NCBI GenBank assembly: GCA_944474755.1
Contig: OX104123.1
Coordinates: forward strand, 66,581,898 to 66,645,897
Direction: 5' to 3'
Source of the DNA: Limnoperna fortunei
Taxonomy: Eukaryota; Mollusca; Bivalvia; Mytilida; Modiolidae
Length of the DNA stretch: 64,000 bases
Every line of letters begins with the position of its first letter. Positions within the stretch are counted from its first letter, which is position 1. The translations under genes and the position numbers were made by a program. Positions 22,488 to 32,008 of this stretch are shown piece after piece. Under the pieces are notes generated by a model. The model was not told the DNA's origin and made no database searches. It worked only from the letters and a program-made list of their open reading frames with translations.

Positions 22488-23688
22488 ATGTTTAATAGCC
22501 GAGGCTTAGATGACAGCATTCTCTTTGATCCAAAAGAAATGATGGAGAAAATGTTGCAGATCATCCCCATTGATATTAAGTACATTCTATGTTTAATAGC
22601 CGAGGCTTAGATGACAGCATTCTCTTTGATCCAAAAGAAATGATGGAGAAAATGTTGCAGATCATCCCCATTGATATTAAGTACATTCTATGTTTAATAG
22701 CCGAGGCTAAGATGACAGCATTCTCTTTGATCCAAAAGAAATGATGGAGAAAATGTTGCAGATCATCCCCATTGATATTAAGTACATTCTATGTTTAATA
22801 GCCGAGGCTAAGATGACAGCATTCTCTTTGATCCAAAAGAAATGATGGAGAAAATGTTGCAGATCATCCCCATTGATATTAAGTACATTCTATGTTTAAT
22901 AGCCGAGGCTAAGATGACAGCATTCTCTTTGATCCAAAAGAAATGATGGAGAAAATGTTGCAGATCATCCCCATTGATATTAAGTACATTCTATGTTTAA
23001 TAGCCGAGGCTTAGATGACAGCATTCTCTTTGATCCAAAAGAAATGATGGAGAAAATGTTGCAGATCATCCCCATTGATATTAAGTACATTCTATGTTTT
23101 ATAGCCGAGGCTAAGATGACAGCATTCTCTTTGATCCAAAAGAAATGATGGAGAAAATGTTGCAGATCATCCCCGTTGATATTAAGTACATTCTATGTTT
23201 AATAGCCGAGGCTAAGATGACAGCATTCTCTTTGATCCAAAAGAAATGATGGAGAAAATGTTGCAGATCATCCCCATTGATATTAAGTACATTCTATGTT
23301 TAATAGCCGAGGCTTAGATGACAGCATTCTCTTTGATCCAAAAGAAATGATGGAGAAAATGTTGCAGATCATCCCCATTGATATTAAGTACATTCTATGT
23401 TTAATAGCCGAGGCTTAGATGACAGCATTCTCTTTGATCCAAAAGAAATGATGGAGAAAATGTTGCAGATCATCCCCATTGATATTAAGTACAATCTATG
23501 TTTAATAGCCGAGGCTTAGATGACAGCATTCTCTTTGATCCAAAAGAAATGATGGAGAAAATGTTGCAGATCATCCCCATTGATATTAAGTACATTCTAT
23601 GTTTAATAGCCGAGGCTAAGATGACAGCATTCTCTTTGATCCAAAAGAAATGATGGAGAAAATGTTGCAGATCATCCCCATTGATATT
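22488..23688. repeat. 101-bp tandem array, about 12 units
   Basis: The word TTTAATAGCCGAGGCT recurs every 101 bp from 22491 (22592, 22693 and so on to 23602), with very few differences between units (for example CTTAG/CTAAG), so the array expanded or homogenised recently. It is interrupted at 23688 by the full-length LINE and resumes at 29753. The first unit and its leader are open in one plus frame, but 101 is not a multiple of three, so the array as a whole cannot be coding. Confidence 0.95.
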
Positions 23689-23760
23689 GATTGATTGATT
23701 GATTGATGTTTAACGTCCAGCAAGCAATATTTCAGCTATATTCAGGACGTGAAAACCATA
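23689..23760 (-). promoter_or_regulatory. LINE 3-prime hairpin and ATCA tail
   Basis: On the minus strand the end reads GAATATAGCTGAAATATTGC inside a stem GGACGT/ACGTCC (plus 23745-23750 and 23713-23718), then TTAAACATCAATCAATCAAT. The same core occurs at the ends of the elements at 2534, 18775, 31491 and 43085 and, as a variant, in the tRNA-derived SINEs. It is the likely recognition structure for target-primed reverse transcription (inference). Confidence 0.75.
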
Positions 23761-23890
23761 ATTTTTAAATTAGTAGAACGTCATGCCTCCTTATACTAAA
23801 ACGTGATCTCATACAATAATGAGAATATACACAGATAAAAATGGTAGTTAAAACAATAAAAAATATGAAGTATCACAATTAATAGTGAAA

Positions 23891-26800
23891 TTAAATTTTA
23901 TTAAATAAATTAATTTCCTTTAAGAACTTTAAAATTGTGTCGCCTGCGACAGTTTTAAATAAATTAAAATACGTATCTGCACTATAGAAACGTTCCCGAA
24001 TGTGGGCCACGTCCACACAGTCCATCAAGACATGCTTAATGGTGTATGGACTGTTGCATGGCACACATTCGGGTCGTGGCTCATTGTTTAAAATATAACT
24101 ATGTGTCGTCCTGGTATGACCAAGACGACATCTTGTTAAAACAACTTGGTCTCTTCGACCTCTAAAACATTTAAAATTATTTGTGTGCAGTAGTGGCTGG
24201 ATCTCATGAAGTTTATTATGAACTTGGAGATCCCAACCACTCTGCCACAAATTAGAAATATATTTAAAAATTAACGGTTTAAAATCGGTAAAAGGAATAC
24301 TACAGTTAATGATGGTATCCTTTAGTGCATTTTTAGCCTCCTGATCCACGACTGTGTTTCCACGGATTCCGACATGACTGGGAATCCAGAAGAAAATAAT
24401 TTCTTTTCCCAAAGCAACAAGTGATTTGTAGATTTGAATAATTTTTAAAATGTAAGGATTTTTAATTTTGAAATTTTCAATAGCCAGTAGACAAGACAGG
24501 GAATCGGAGCATACAATAAATTTGCATTCGCCTGACGAAGCAACTATTTTCATCGCAAGAAGAATAGCCTGCGCCTCTGCTGTAAATACAGATGAGGTAG
24601 ACGGAAGGCGGCGAGTTTCAACGCGCTCTCCGAAGACAGCGGCCGAGGCGACTTTACCACCGTCCTTTGACCCGTCTGTGTAAATAGTACTATAGTCAGG
24701 GTAACAAGATTTAATTTCTGCATAATGTTGTTGTATTAATAAATGGTTTGTGTCGGACTTTTTATGTTTTCTTAAATCATAAATAAATATCGGTTTGGGG
24801 TTCAACCACGGGGGACTATGCGGGATTTCGATTGCAGCAATTTCATCTAAATTCATACCGGAATTTTTCAAATGAGATTTAATTCGGAGGCCAAAAGGTT
24901 GAATTTTGTTTGGATGTTTTTCGAAAATGTTTTGATAAAGAGGTTTGAAAACACAGTCGTGGGCGGGGTTGCCAGGATATGCCTTTAATTTGGTTGCATA
25001 TTGCAAAGCGAGCTTTATTCTTCTTTGATACAAAGAAGGCTCACCTGCTTCTACATATAAACTCTCAACAGGTGAAGTTCTGAAAGCTCCAAGGCACAGT
25101 CGCAATCCTTGATGGTGGATAGTATCAAGGATTTTGACATATGACTTGCGAGCAGAACCATAAATAAAACAACCATAATCCAATTTCGATCGAACCAGCG
25201 ATCTATATAGATTGAGTAAAACATCGCATTCAGCACCCCAGTCGGCGCTGGATACGACTTTTAAAATATCTAATGCTTTAAGGCATTTATTTTTTAACAT
25301 TTTGATATGGGGAAGAAAGGTTAGCCTTGAATCAAATATGAGACCAAGAAAAGTAGTTTCTTTTACAATTTTAATAGGATTATTATATAATTTTAATTCG
25401 GGATCAGGATGCATCTTACGTTTATTACAAAAGTGCATCCCAACAGTTTTTGCAGTGGAGAATTTAAAACCATTCTCCATAGCCCATTTCTCTATTCTAT
25501 TTAAACACAACTGCAGCTGACGTTCGATATTATTCATATTTTTCCCTCGGTAACATATGAGGAAGTCGTCAACATATAAAGAACCATCAATATTATCTTT
25601 TAAAACTTGAGCAAGGCTATTAATTTTAATACTAAATAAAGTGACAGAAAGGATGCTGCCCTGGGGAACACCCATTTCCTGTACAAAAGGGTCAGATAAC
25701 GTAGAATTGACCCTAACTTTAAATTCTCTGTCAGATAAAAAGTTTGAGATAAAGGTAGGAAGTCTACCTTTCAACCCCATATCAAAAAGATCTTTTAAAA
25801 TACCATATTTCCATGTTGTGTCATATGCTTTTTCTAAATCGAAAAAGATAGACACAACATGTTCGTTTTTGGCAAATGCGTTTCGAATATATGTTTCGAA
25901 ACGCACCAGATGATCAATAGTACTACGACCTTGTCTGAATCCACACTGGATATTCGAGATTAGGTTGTTCGATTCTAAAAACCAGACAAGGCGATCGTTG
26001 ATCATCCTTTCCATGGTTTTACAAAGACAGCTTGTGAGGGCTATAGGCCGATAGTTGGACGCTTCCGAGTGATCTTTGACTGGTTTTGGAATAGGCACAA
26101 CAGTGGCCATTTTCCAAATAGATGGTAAGTCACCCGTTTCCCAAATGTTGTTGAGAAGATTCAGAAGACATTGGAGAGAAGATTGTGGCAGATGTTTGAG
26201 AAGTTGATAATGGATGTCATCTGGACCACATGCAGTATCGTGAGATTTCTTCAATGAAGTTTTTAGCTCTTCCAAAGAAAAAGGTTTATTATAATCTTCA
26301 AAATTGTTTGACTGGAAATTAAGTTTTGATTTTTCTTTTTGAATTTTGATCCGCTGAAAATTGGGATGATAATTTTCAGCAGAGGAGTGTGTTGCAAATG
26401 TTTCGGCCAATTTATTTGATATGTCTGACTCTGATGTTAACAAGTCTTGTCCATCCTTTAAATGATGGACATTTGCTTTACTGTTTTTACCTTTAATTTT
26501 ACGAATCATGTTCCAAATTTTATTCATGGGGGTATGGTTATTTAGTTTAGAAACAAAGTTACGCCAAGAGCTGCGTCGTCTTTGTTTCGTTACCCTGCGA
26601 GCTTTCGCTCGAAAAATTCGGAAATGGTTAAGATTATTTTGAGTTGGGTGTTTATTAAAGCGTCGTTCGGCTTTTTTCCGGTCTTTAATAGCGTCCTCAC
26701 AGCTGTCATCGAACCATGGTTTACTAGGATGTTTTGGATTTGTCGAGGTCTTAGGAATTGTTTCATCAGAAATTGAAATAAGTGTTTCATTGAATTTTAA

Positions 26801-27571
26801 AATAGGATCAGAAACAGCTTCAAAAGCATCCGAGTTAAGTCGCTCTATACAGAGTTGTTCAAATAGAGGCCAATTGGCCTTGCCAAATTTATACCGAGCG
26901 ACTCTTTCTGTGTTTGAAGAGTCTAAAGATTCCAAGACAATGGGAAAGTGATCACTGCCACAGAGATCGTCATGGACTTTCCATGAGAAATCGGGCAACA
27001 GAGAAGGATTTGCTATTGTAAGATCAATAGCCGAATATGATCCATTCCCAGGATGTAAATATGTATTGGTTCCATCATTAAAAATGCACAGATCTTCCTG
27101 ATTCATTAAGCCTTCAATAATTTTACCTTTTTCGTTAATTGTGTTACTACCCCATAGAGGGTTGTGTGCGTTGAAGTCCCCAAATAATATATATGGGGCT
27201 GGTAACTGATCAGTAAGATGTTTCAACTGATTTAAATTTAATGAAGAATTCGGTGGTATATACACAGAGCATAAAGTAATTGTTTTGTCTAATGATATTC
27301 TAACAGCAATCGCCTGCAGATCAGTGTTGAGATCTACAGGGCTATGTAGAACTTGATCTTTTACAAGAATGGTTGAGCCGCCAGCAGCTCTATCATTCTC
27401 GTCTACATATGTGCTGTATATAGAATAGTTTTTTAAAGATATTTTATCACTTCGTTTTAGGTGGGATTCTTGGAGGCAAAATGCAACAGGAAGAAAGGCT
27501 TGAACTAATAATGTAATTTCAAGAAAATTAATCTTAAGACCTCGACAATTCCATTGTATTATTGTACCCAT
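23891..27571 (-). CDS. LINE ORF2: endonuclease, reverse transcriptase, RNase H
   Basis: 1226 codons, uninterrupted. APE-type endonuclease at about 1-215 (WNCRG at 7, QES at 34-36, GDFNAHN at 131, SDHFP at 206). Reverse transcriptase at about 480-750 (CGFRQGRSTIDHL, FFDLEKAYDT, GVPQGSILS, catalytic YVDD at 666-669). RNase H at about 960-1085 with TDGS at 965, AEAQA near 999, CSDS near 1022 and VVDQEAK near 1076. A C-terminal CX2CX8HX4C zinc motif lies near 1172-1190. It nicks target DNA and primes cDNA synthesis on the LINE RNA. The start ATG (27571-27569) overlaps the ORF1 stop by one base (TAATG), which suggests coupled termination and reinitiation. Confidence 0.96.
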   Translation of the reverse strand: MGTIIQWNCRGLKINFLEITLLVQAFLPVAFCLQESHLKRSDKISLKNYSIYSTYVDENDRAAGGSTILVKDQVLHSPVDLNTDLQAIAVRISLDKTITLCSVYIPPNSSLNLNQLKHLTDQLPAPYILFGDFNAHNPLWGSNTINEKGKIIEGLMNQEDLCIFNDGTNTYLHPGNGSYSAIDLTIANPSLLPDFSWKVHDDLCGSDHFPIVLESLDSSNTERVARYKFGKANWPLFEQLCIERLNSDAFEAVSDPILKFNETLISISDETIPKTSTNPKHPSKPWFDDSCEDAIKDRKKAERRFNKHPTQNNLNHFRIFRAKARRVTKQRRRSSWRNFVSKLNNHTPMNKIWNMIRKIKGKNSKANVHHLKDGQDLLTSESDISNKLAETFATHSSAENYHPNFQRIKIQKEKSKLNFQSNNFEDYNKPFSLEELKTSLKKSHDTACGPDDIHYQLLKHLPQSSLQCLLNLLNNIWETGDLPSIWKMATVVPIPKPVKDHSEASNYRPIALTSCLCKTMERMINDRLVWFLESNNLISNIQCGFRQGRSTIDHLVRFETYIRNAFAKNEHVVSIFFDLEKAYDTTWKYGILKDLFDMGLKGRLPTFISNFLSDREFKVRVNSTLSDPFVQEMGVPQGSILSVTLFSIKINSLAQVLKDNIDGSLYVDDFLICYRGKNMNNIERQLQLCLNRIEKWAMENGFKFSTAKTVGMHFCNKRKMHPDPELKLYNNPIKIVKETTFLGLIFDSRLTFLPHIKMLKNKCLKALDILKVVSSADWGAECDVLLNLYRSLVRSKLDYGCFIYGSARKSYVKILDTIHHQGLRLCLGAFRTSPVESLYVEAGEPSLYQRRIKLALQYATKLKAYPGNPAHDCVFKPLYQNIFEKHPNKIQPFGLRIKSHLKNSGMNLDEIAAIEIPHSPPWLNPKPIFIYDLRKHKKSDTNHLLIQQHYAEIKSCYPDYSTIYTDGSKDGGKVASAAVFGERVETRRLPSTSSVFTAEAQAILLAMKIVASSGECKFIVCSDSLSCLLAIENFKIKNPYILKIIQIYKSLVALGKEIIFFWIPSHVGIRGNTVVDQEAKNALKDTIINCSIPFTDFKPLIFKYISNLWQSGWDLQVHNKLHEIQPLLHTNNFKCFRGRRDQVVLTRCRLGHTRTTHSYILNNEPRPECVPCNSPYTIKHVLMDCVDVAHIRERFYSADTYFNLFKTVAGDTILKFLKEINLFNKI

Positions 27572-28866
27572 TATGGTCTGCGAATAGGGGAATAGTTGAC
27601 CGTTTTTTTGGGGCTATTCCGCCGGTTTCTGCTAGGGGATCTACTTTTAGATCCAGTATCTGGGGGTAGTGTATCCATGGGATCGCCCCAGATAGTAGTG
27701 TCTAGATTATCTAGACTTCCAAACCTGTTGTGGATCTTAATGGGATCCCGAAGCAGTTTTGAAGTTCGATCTCCTTTTTTATTTGAGTTTGCATTTGAAT
27801 TGGAGTTAACATTTGAATTTTTTGGGGTGCTTGAAGAAGAAGTTGATGGTTTATTTTGATTTGATGCCGAAGAAGTAGAAGTTTGAGATGAGGAAGATTT
27901 CCGGGATGAAATGATTTTGTCAGTTGTTTCAACTGGAAGTCGTTCTGGGTCTTTTTTACCAATAGGCCAGGTGATCATAGTTTGCGTTTCAGATGTGACA
28001 TAAACGCGTTTGGTCACGCTGGCGTATGATGTGGCAGAAGAGGATGGATTGCTCGCCGAACTGTACAGACGACGAGCCTCAGGGTAGGTGATGTTTTTTT
28101 CGGTTTTTAATTTTTGGATTTCCTTTTCTTTTTTAAAGTGCTGACAGTCTTTTGAGGAGGACATGTGGGCTTCACCACAGTTAGCACATTTTGGAGTTTT
28201 AGTGCAGGTAAAGCCCTCATGCCCTGGCTCTGCACACCGAAAACATACAAGTGTTCCTTTACACTGTCCTTTTCCGTGTCCGAATTTTTGACATTTGAAG
28301 CAGCGCACAGGGTTGGGAATATATGCTCTGACTTTAATATTTTGGAGACCTATTTTGATTGATTGGGGGACAGTTGGAGAGTTAAAATTTAGAAGGAAGG
28401 TGTTCAGTTTAACCTGAACTCCTTGTCTGTTGGCAATAAATCGTTTAACTTTGGTAATACCCTGAGGTTGTAATTCTGTGCAGATCTCGTCGTCAGTAAG
28501 TTCGGCGAGATCATCGTCGCGATAATGAATGATTCCTTGACTTGAGTTTAATGTTCTATGTGGGGAGGCCGAAATTTCTAAATCTATAATTTTTGTAAGT
28601 TTTAGCAAGTTCAAGGATTGGTGTTTTTTGTTGCATTCAATAAGAAGACCACCAGATTTCATCTTGGTGACGTTCTTAACATCTCCTGCACAACCTTTTA
28701 TAACTTTTTCAATAATAAATGGAGAGACTTTAGTTACTGGTTTACTGGGATCTTTGCTGGATAATACAATGAATCTTGACCAGAAATCTTCATCAACAAT
28801 CTCTTCAAGCGGTAAGTCATTTTTTCTTTTTTTTGGACATGTTACATTTAATGTTTTAGAAGCCAT
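27571..28866 (-). CDS. LINE ORF1: gag-like RNA-binding protein
   Basis: 431 codons from the ATG at 28866; the open frame extends 18 codons further upstream without an ATG. The N-terminal half carries DEDFWSRFIVLSS and FIIEKVIKGCAGDVKNV, typical of I/Jockey-type ORF1 proteins that adopt an RRM-like fold (inference). Three zinc knuckles lie at residues 189-241: CX2CX4HX4C, CX2CX4HX4C and CX2CX3HX5C (ending SSSKDC). A serine/threonine/asparagine-rich tail of about 150 residues follows, with a basic end. It likely coats the LINE RNA to form the ribonucleoprotein. Stop TAA overlaps the ORF2 ATG. Confidence 0.94.
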   Translation of the reverse strand: MASKTLNVTCPKKRKNDLPLEEIVDEDFWSRFIVLSSKDPSKPVTKVSPFIIEKVIKGCAGDVKNVTKMKSGGLLIECNKKHQSLNLLKLTKIIDLEISASPHRTLNSSQGIIHYRDDDLAELTDDEICTELQPQGITKVKRFIANRQGVQVKLNTFLLNFNSPTVPQSIKIGLQNIKVRAYIPNPVRCFKCQKFGHGKGQCKGTLVCFRCAEPGHEGFTCTKTPKCANCGEAHMSSSKDCQHFKKEKEIQKLKTEKNITYPEARRLYSSASNPSSSATSYASVTKRVYVTSETQTMITWPIGKKDPERLPVETTDKIISSRKSSSSQTSTSSASNQNKPSTSSSSTPKNSNVNSNSNANSNKKGDRTSKLLRDPIKIHNRFGSLDNLDTTIWGDPMDTLPPDTGSKSRSPSRNRRNSPKKTVNYSPIRRP

Positions 28867-29752
28867 GATGAAAAGAATGCGGTTCACCACCCTTGTCACC
28901 CACCCGCCACGGAGTGCCAACAGGGGCGATGCTTGGTCTCTGCGGATAACCAGCAGAAAGCATCAGGTGTTCCAAGGGTGGTATACTCAAACAGACGAAT
29001 TTCTTTGCGAACGCAAGCCTCGTGCCAGAGCTAACTGGCGAAACAACCGTTCGAAACTCTGTCTACTTGATTGACCCATTAGCCACCGCCTTCTTAACAG
29101 CCTGTTATTAAACAACTTTGGTAGTATGATTCATTAGATATAATCAAGTGATAAGAATGAGGACAAGCTTGTTAAGGGCTCGGCGTGACCAGCCGATTGA
29201 CCGAACCGGGTCCATCCGGCCTCCCGTCTAGTTGAAGTTAAGGCCAAAGTGGTGTATTGAAAATCGAAACCCGCTGACCCGCACTAATGGATGCAGCAGA
29301 GAGTGATCTCTCAACCACCAGGATCCCTTCCTCCACCATCACGGGTTGCAACACACGGCAAACATGTCGCCTCTATAAAGCTGAGGAAGCTTTGCCCTTC
29401 AGCCACCGCCTTCTTTGCAAATCCTGTAAGGGAGCCGTCTATTAAATGGAAATACATTTCGTGGAACAGTTGAAAGGAAAATAATGTAATAGAGTAGCTT
29501 AAATGATAAGGATTCACAAAGGGCAAGACGTGACATGCCGATTCATCGAAGTCAGGGCTAACTCGATTTCCCGTCTAGAAAAAGTAAGGGTTTAGTAGGT
29601 TATCGGGACCGTTTACCCGGCCTACTGAAATCCCGTCCTGTAATCAACACGGGTCGCAACACACGGCAAGTGTTGCCTCTGTTAGCAGACTCTTACTGCA
29701 GGCTGAGGAAGCCGTGGGCCTATTCTCCTGTGCCCCGGGTCCCACACGGGGT
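28867..29752 (-). promoter_or_regulatory. LINE 5-prime UTR with internal promoter (inferred)
   Basis: About 886 bp, GC-richer than its surroundings, with diverged internal repeats: CCGTGTGTTGC-ACCCGTG and TAGACGGGA...ATCGGC each occur twice. The same region in the copy at 61635-62508 has spacings of about 285-335 bp. A full-length LINE must carry its own promoter, so one is inferred here. Short frames in it (29291-29473, 29311-29526) are not genes. Confidence 0.7.
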
Positions 29753-29873
29753 CCCATTGATATTAAGTACATTCTATGTTTAATAGCCGAGGCTAAGATG
29801 ACAGCATTCTCTTTGATCCAAAAGAAATGATGGAGAAAATGTTGCAGATCATCCCCATTGATATTAAGTACAG
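29753..29873. repeat. Right-hand remainder of the 101-bp array
   Basis: One further unit plus a partial unit, starting in the duplicated CCCATTGATATT and ending at AAGTACAGTC. Together with 22488-23688 it shows about 13 units before the LINE inserted. Confidence 0.93.
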
Positions 29874-29900
29874 TCTAAACAACAACACAATAAGAGATAT

Positions 29901-30211
29901 CATATGTAAAAGAGCTGTCTCGCCATAAAATGTGTTGGTACAAATCATATGTAAAAGAGCTGTCTCGACATAAAATGTGTTGGTACAAATCATATGTAAA
30001 AGAGCTGTCTCGCCATAAAATGTGTCGGTACAAATCATGTAAAAGAGCTGTCTCGCCATAAAATGTGTTGGTACAAATCATATGTAAAAGAGCTGTCTCG
30101 CCATAAAATGTGTTGGTACAAATCATATGTAAAAGAGCTGTCTCGCCATAAAATGTGTTGGTACAAATCATATGTAAAAGAGCTGTCTCGCCATAAAATG
30201 TGTTGGTACAA
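29901..30211. repeat. 45-bp minisatellite, seven units
   Basis: Units start with CATATGTAAAAGAGCTG at 29901, 29946, 29991, 30036 (2-bp deletion, CATGT), 30079, 30124 and 30169. Since 45 is a multiple of three, the minus strand stays open as a 15-residue repeat (ICTNTFYGETALLHM), which I regard as an artefact. Confidence 0.92.
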
Positions 30212-31478
30212 GAATTTTTAGTACAGTGGCATTTTTCCATCTGAGTAGACACAGATATGAAAATATATAATGTGAATGTTAAGAATTAAAAATCCTTTTC
30301 CTGGAAAAATTCAGCAATAAAATTAAAATGTTTGCTTTACCACATATTTTCTTATACTGTTTTATATGAAGAATTTTTAACTATATTGAGGGTTTAGGCA
30401 TCAAAAGAATTTAGTGGTATTAATAATATTATGTAGCAGTAAAGATGGATAATTTCACGTAAATTTTAGGTTTACAAAATTTTTATTTTATACACTTTCA
30501 TTTTAAATTTCTCATTTTTCTTTGTTTCGTGTATTTTTAATCTAAACAAAGTGCTTGAGTTTAGATTTCTTTCTAGTAGAAACTGCATTAAGGAGTCTTA
30601 AATTTGGTGTTTTGTTATGTACATACCTCTGCATGTCTAAATTCATATATTTGTTTGTATTTATCAATGATAGTATGATTATGTGTAAAGAGATGCTAAA
30701 TAATTTATTCTGAGAATAGATTGATATCCAAATTGAAAGACAAATCAATTTCCAATAATGTTTGTCTTTCATGTAATGTATAATGAAAGAACGTCAAAAC
30801 ACCTTTTAAAAAATGTTTTGTTCATTAAGAATATAAGATTATTTATATATGTTTATTTATCATAAAATTTTTTATTATTAGATAAATGTCACATAATTAA
30901 TGTACTTAAAGATAATGGAAATTTTAATTTTGTTCAAAAATGATGTTTAAAAAAGTTTTGCACATTTGTATATGAAAAATAGAATTAATCAATCCAGGAT
31001 TAATATTGTAGCATTTTAGTAGTTATTTTGGTTGATCATTTTATTGTTTTAGGTTATTGTAATAATATCTGCGCATGTCCAAATAATATACTCATATAAA
31101 TACTTTTATATTATTATTTTGCATTCAGTTATATTGAACATTTAATTTTTAGTGTTTTTCTTTTTGGATGTTTCAATTCAGAATATGTGCATTATTGTCT
31201 AATGGACTTTGACATTGGTTAATCATAACAACTACAATTCAAATCAGACATGAACTGATCACATGTACATCTGAATGCATTGTAAAAACAGGATGAATGG
31301 TCGCAGTGACAAAAACCACCATTTAAACACCATCCACCAAGCCAAAACCCCCCAAAACACACAAACTTACAGCAAAAACAACAAACAGACATATATAACT
31401 ATAGGAACTTGAGATAGCCGGACTTGATACCTAAAGAAGGGGATTAAACGTAATTTGGAAAGAATGGTAAAATTATAG
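30212..31478. other. AT-rich non-coding stretch
   Basis: No gene or recognisable element. A C/A-rich segment lies at 31310-31380. The 76-codon minus frame at 30542-30772 has no family resemblance. Confidence 0.45.
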
Positions 31479-31490
31479 TTAAAAAGTCTG

Positions 31491-31996
31491 ATTGATTGAT
31501 TAATGGTGTTTAACGCCCGAGCAGCAATATTTCAGCTATATTCAGGCGATGAACATGAAATCGATGATAAAATGAACATGAAATGATGATGAATGAAAAT
31601 GGGATGGGACACAAGGAAAAATAGGGGTAACGGATTTTAGATTGCCACTGGCAAATGGGAGGATGGATAGGGTCGGGCAATTTAGCCTCCTGTAGCGGGA
31701 TCGAAATCCCTACTCATAGCGAATACTACAGCAGCGTTCTTTAACGTGCGAGGAACGTGGCATTTTTTCCAACACGGTGCACTAATATGGTTTGCGGTCA
31801 GGTTTTCCGTATTATGGCCTGACAACCCCAGCTTGCCAGGGGTACCCCATTCAACCACCTGGGGCACACATCCCAGTCGGTCAGGCAAACCGACCTGACA
31901 CGCCGGTCAGGGTACTGGGCGCTATTTAGTCGCCTTTTACGACAAGCTAGCGCGACTGCGGTCTATTCTTTTAGCCACCCGGATCCCGCACGGGGC
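31491..31996 (-). mobile_element. Hairpin-tailed non-autonomous retroposon, copy 4
   Basis: A 506-bp minus-strand element with the perfect 12-bp duplication TTAAAAAGTCTG (31479-31490 and 31997-32008). Its 5-prime end (minus) AGCCCCGTGCGGGATCCGGG...AGAATAGACC parallels the LINE start ACCCCGTGTGGGACCCGGGG...AGAATAGGCC. The 3-prime end repeats the tail domain GAATATAGCTGAAATATTGC with stem CGCC/GGCG (31514-31517, 31545-31548), then an ATCAATC tail. The middle shows no similarity to the LINE frames. It is best read as a non-autonomous element using LINE ends; the 68-codon frame at 31682-31888 is not a gene. Confidence 0.85.
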
Positions 31997-32008
31997 TTAA
32001 AAAGTCTG

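Larger units (their letters stand above)
23689..29752 (-). mobile_element. Full-length I-superfamily LINE, apparently intact
   Basis: A 6064-bp minus-strand element bounded by the perfect 12-bp duplication CCCATTGATATT (23677-23688 and 29753-29764). The flanking sequence is the 101-bp satellite, so the empty site can be read directly. From 5-prime: start ACCCCGTGTGGG at 29752, a 5-prime UTR of about 886 bp, intact ORF1 (431 aa), intact ORF2 (1226 aa), a short 3-prime UTR with a hairpin, and an ATCA-repeat tail. Having both frames open, both ends present and a clean duplication makes this a candidate active copy. EN-RT-RNase H with a gag-like ORF1 fits the I superfamily (I or Nimb type). Confidence 0.93.

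Noticed and set aside
22488..23688. CRISPR-like regular repeats
   Set aside because: Units are contiguous 101-bp repeats with no unique spacers, in animal DNA.
24468..26776. Plus-strand ORFs inside the LINE at 23689-29752
   Set aside because: They are antisense shadows of the long ORF2 with no domain content.
29875..30252. Minus-strand ORF with a 15-residue repeat (ICTNTFYGETALLHM)
   Set aside because: It is an artefact of a 45-bp minisatellite; no start context, splice sites or homology support coding.
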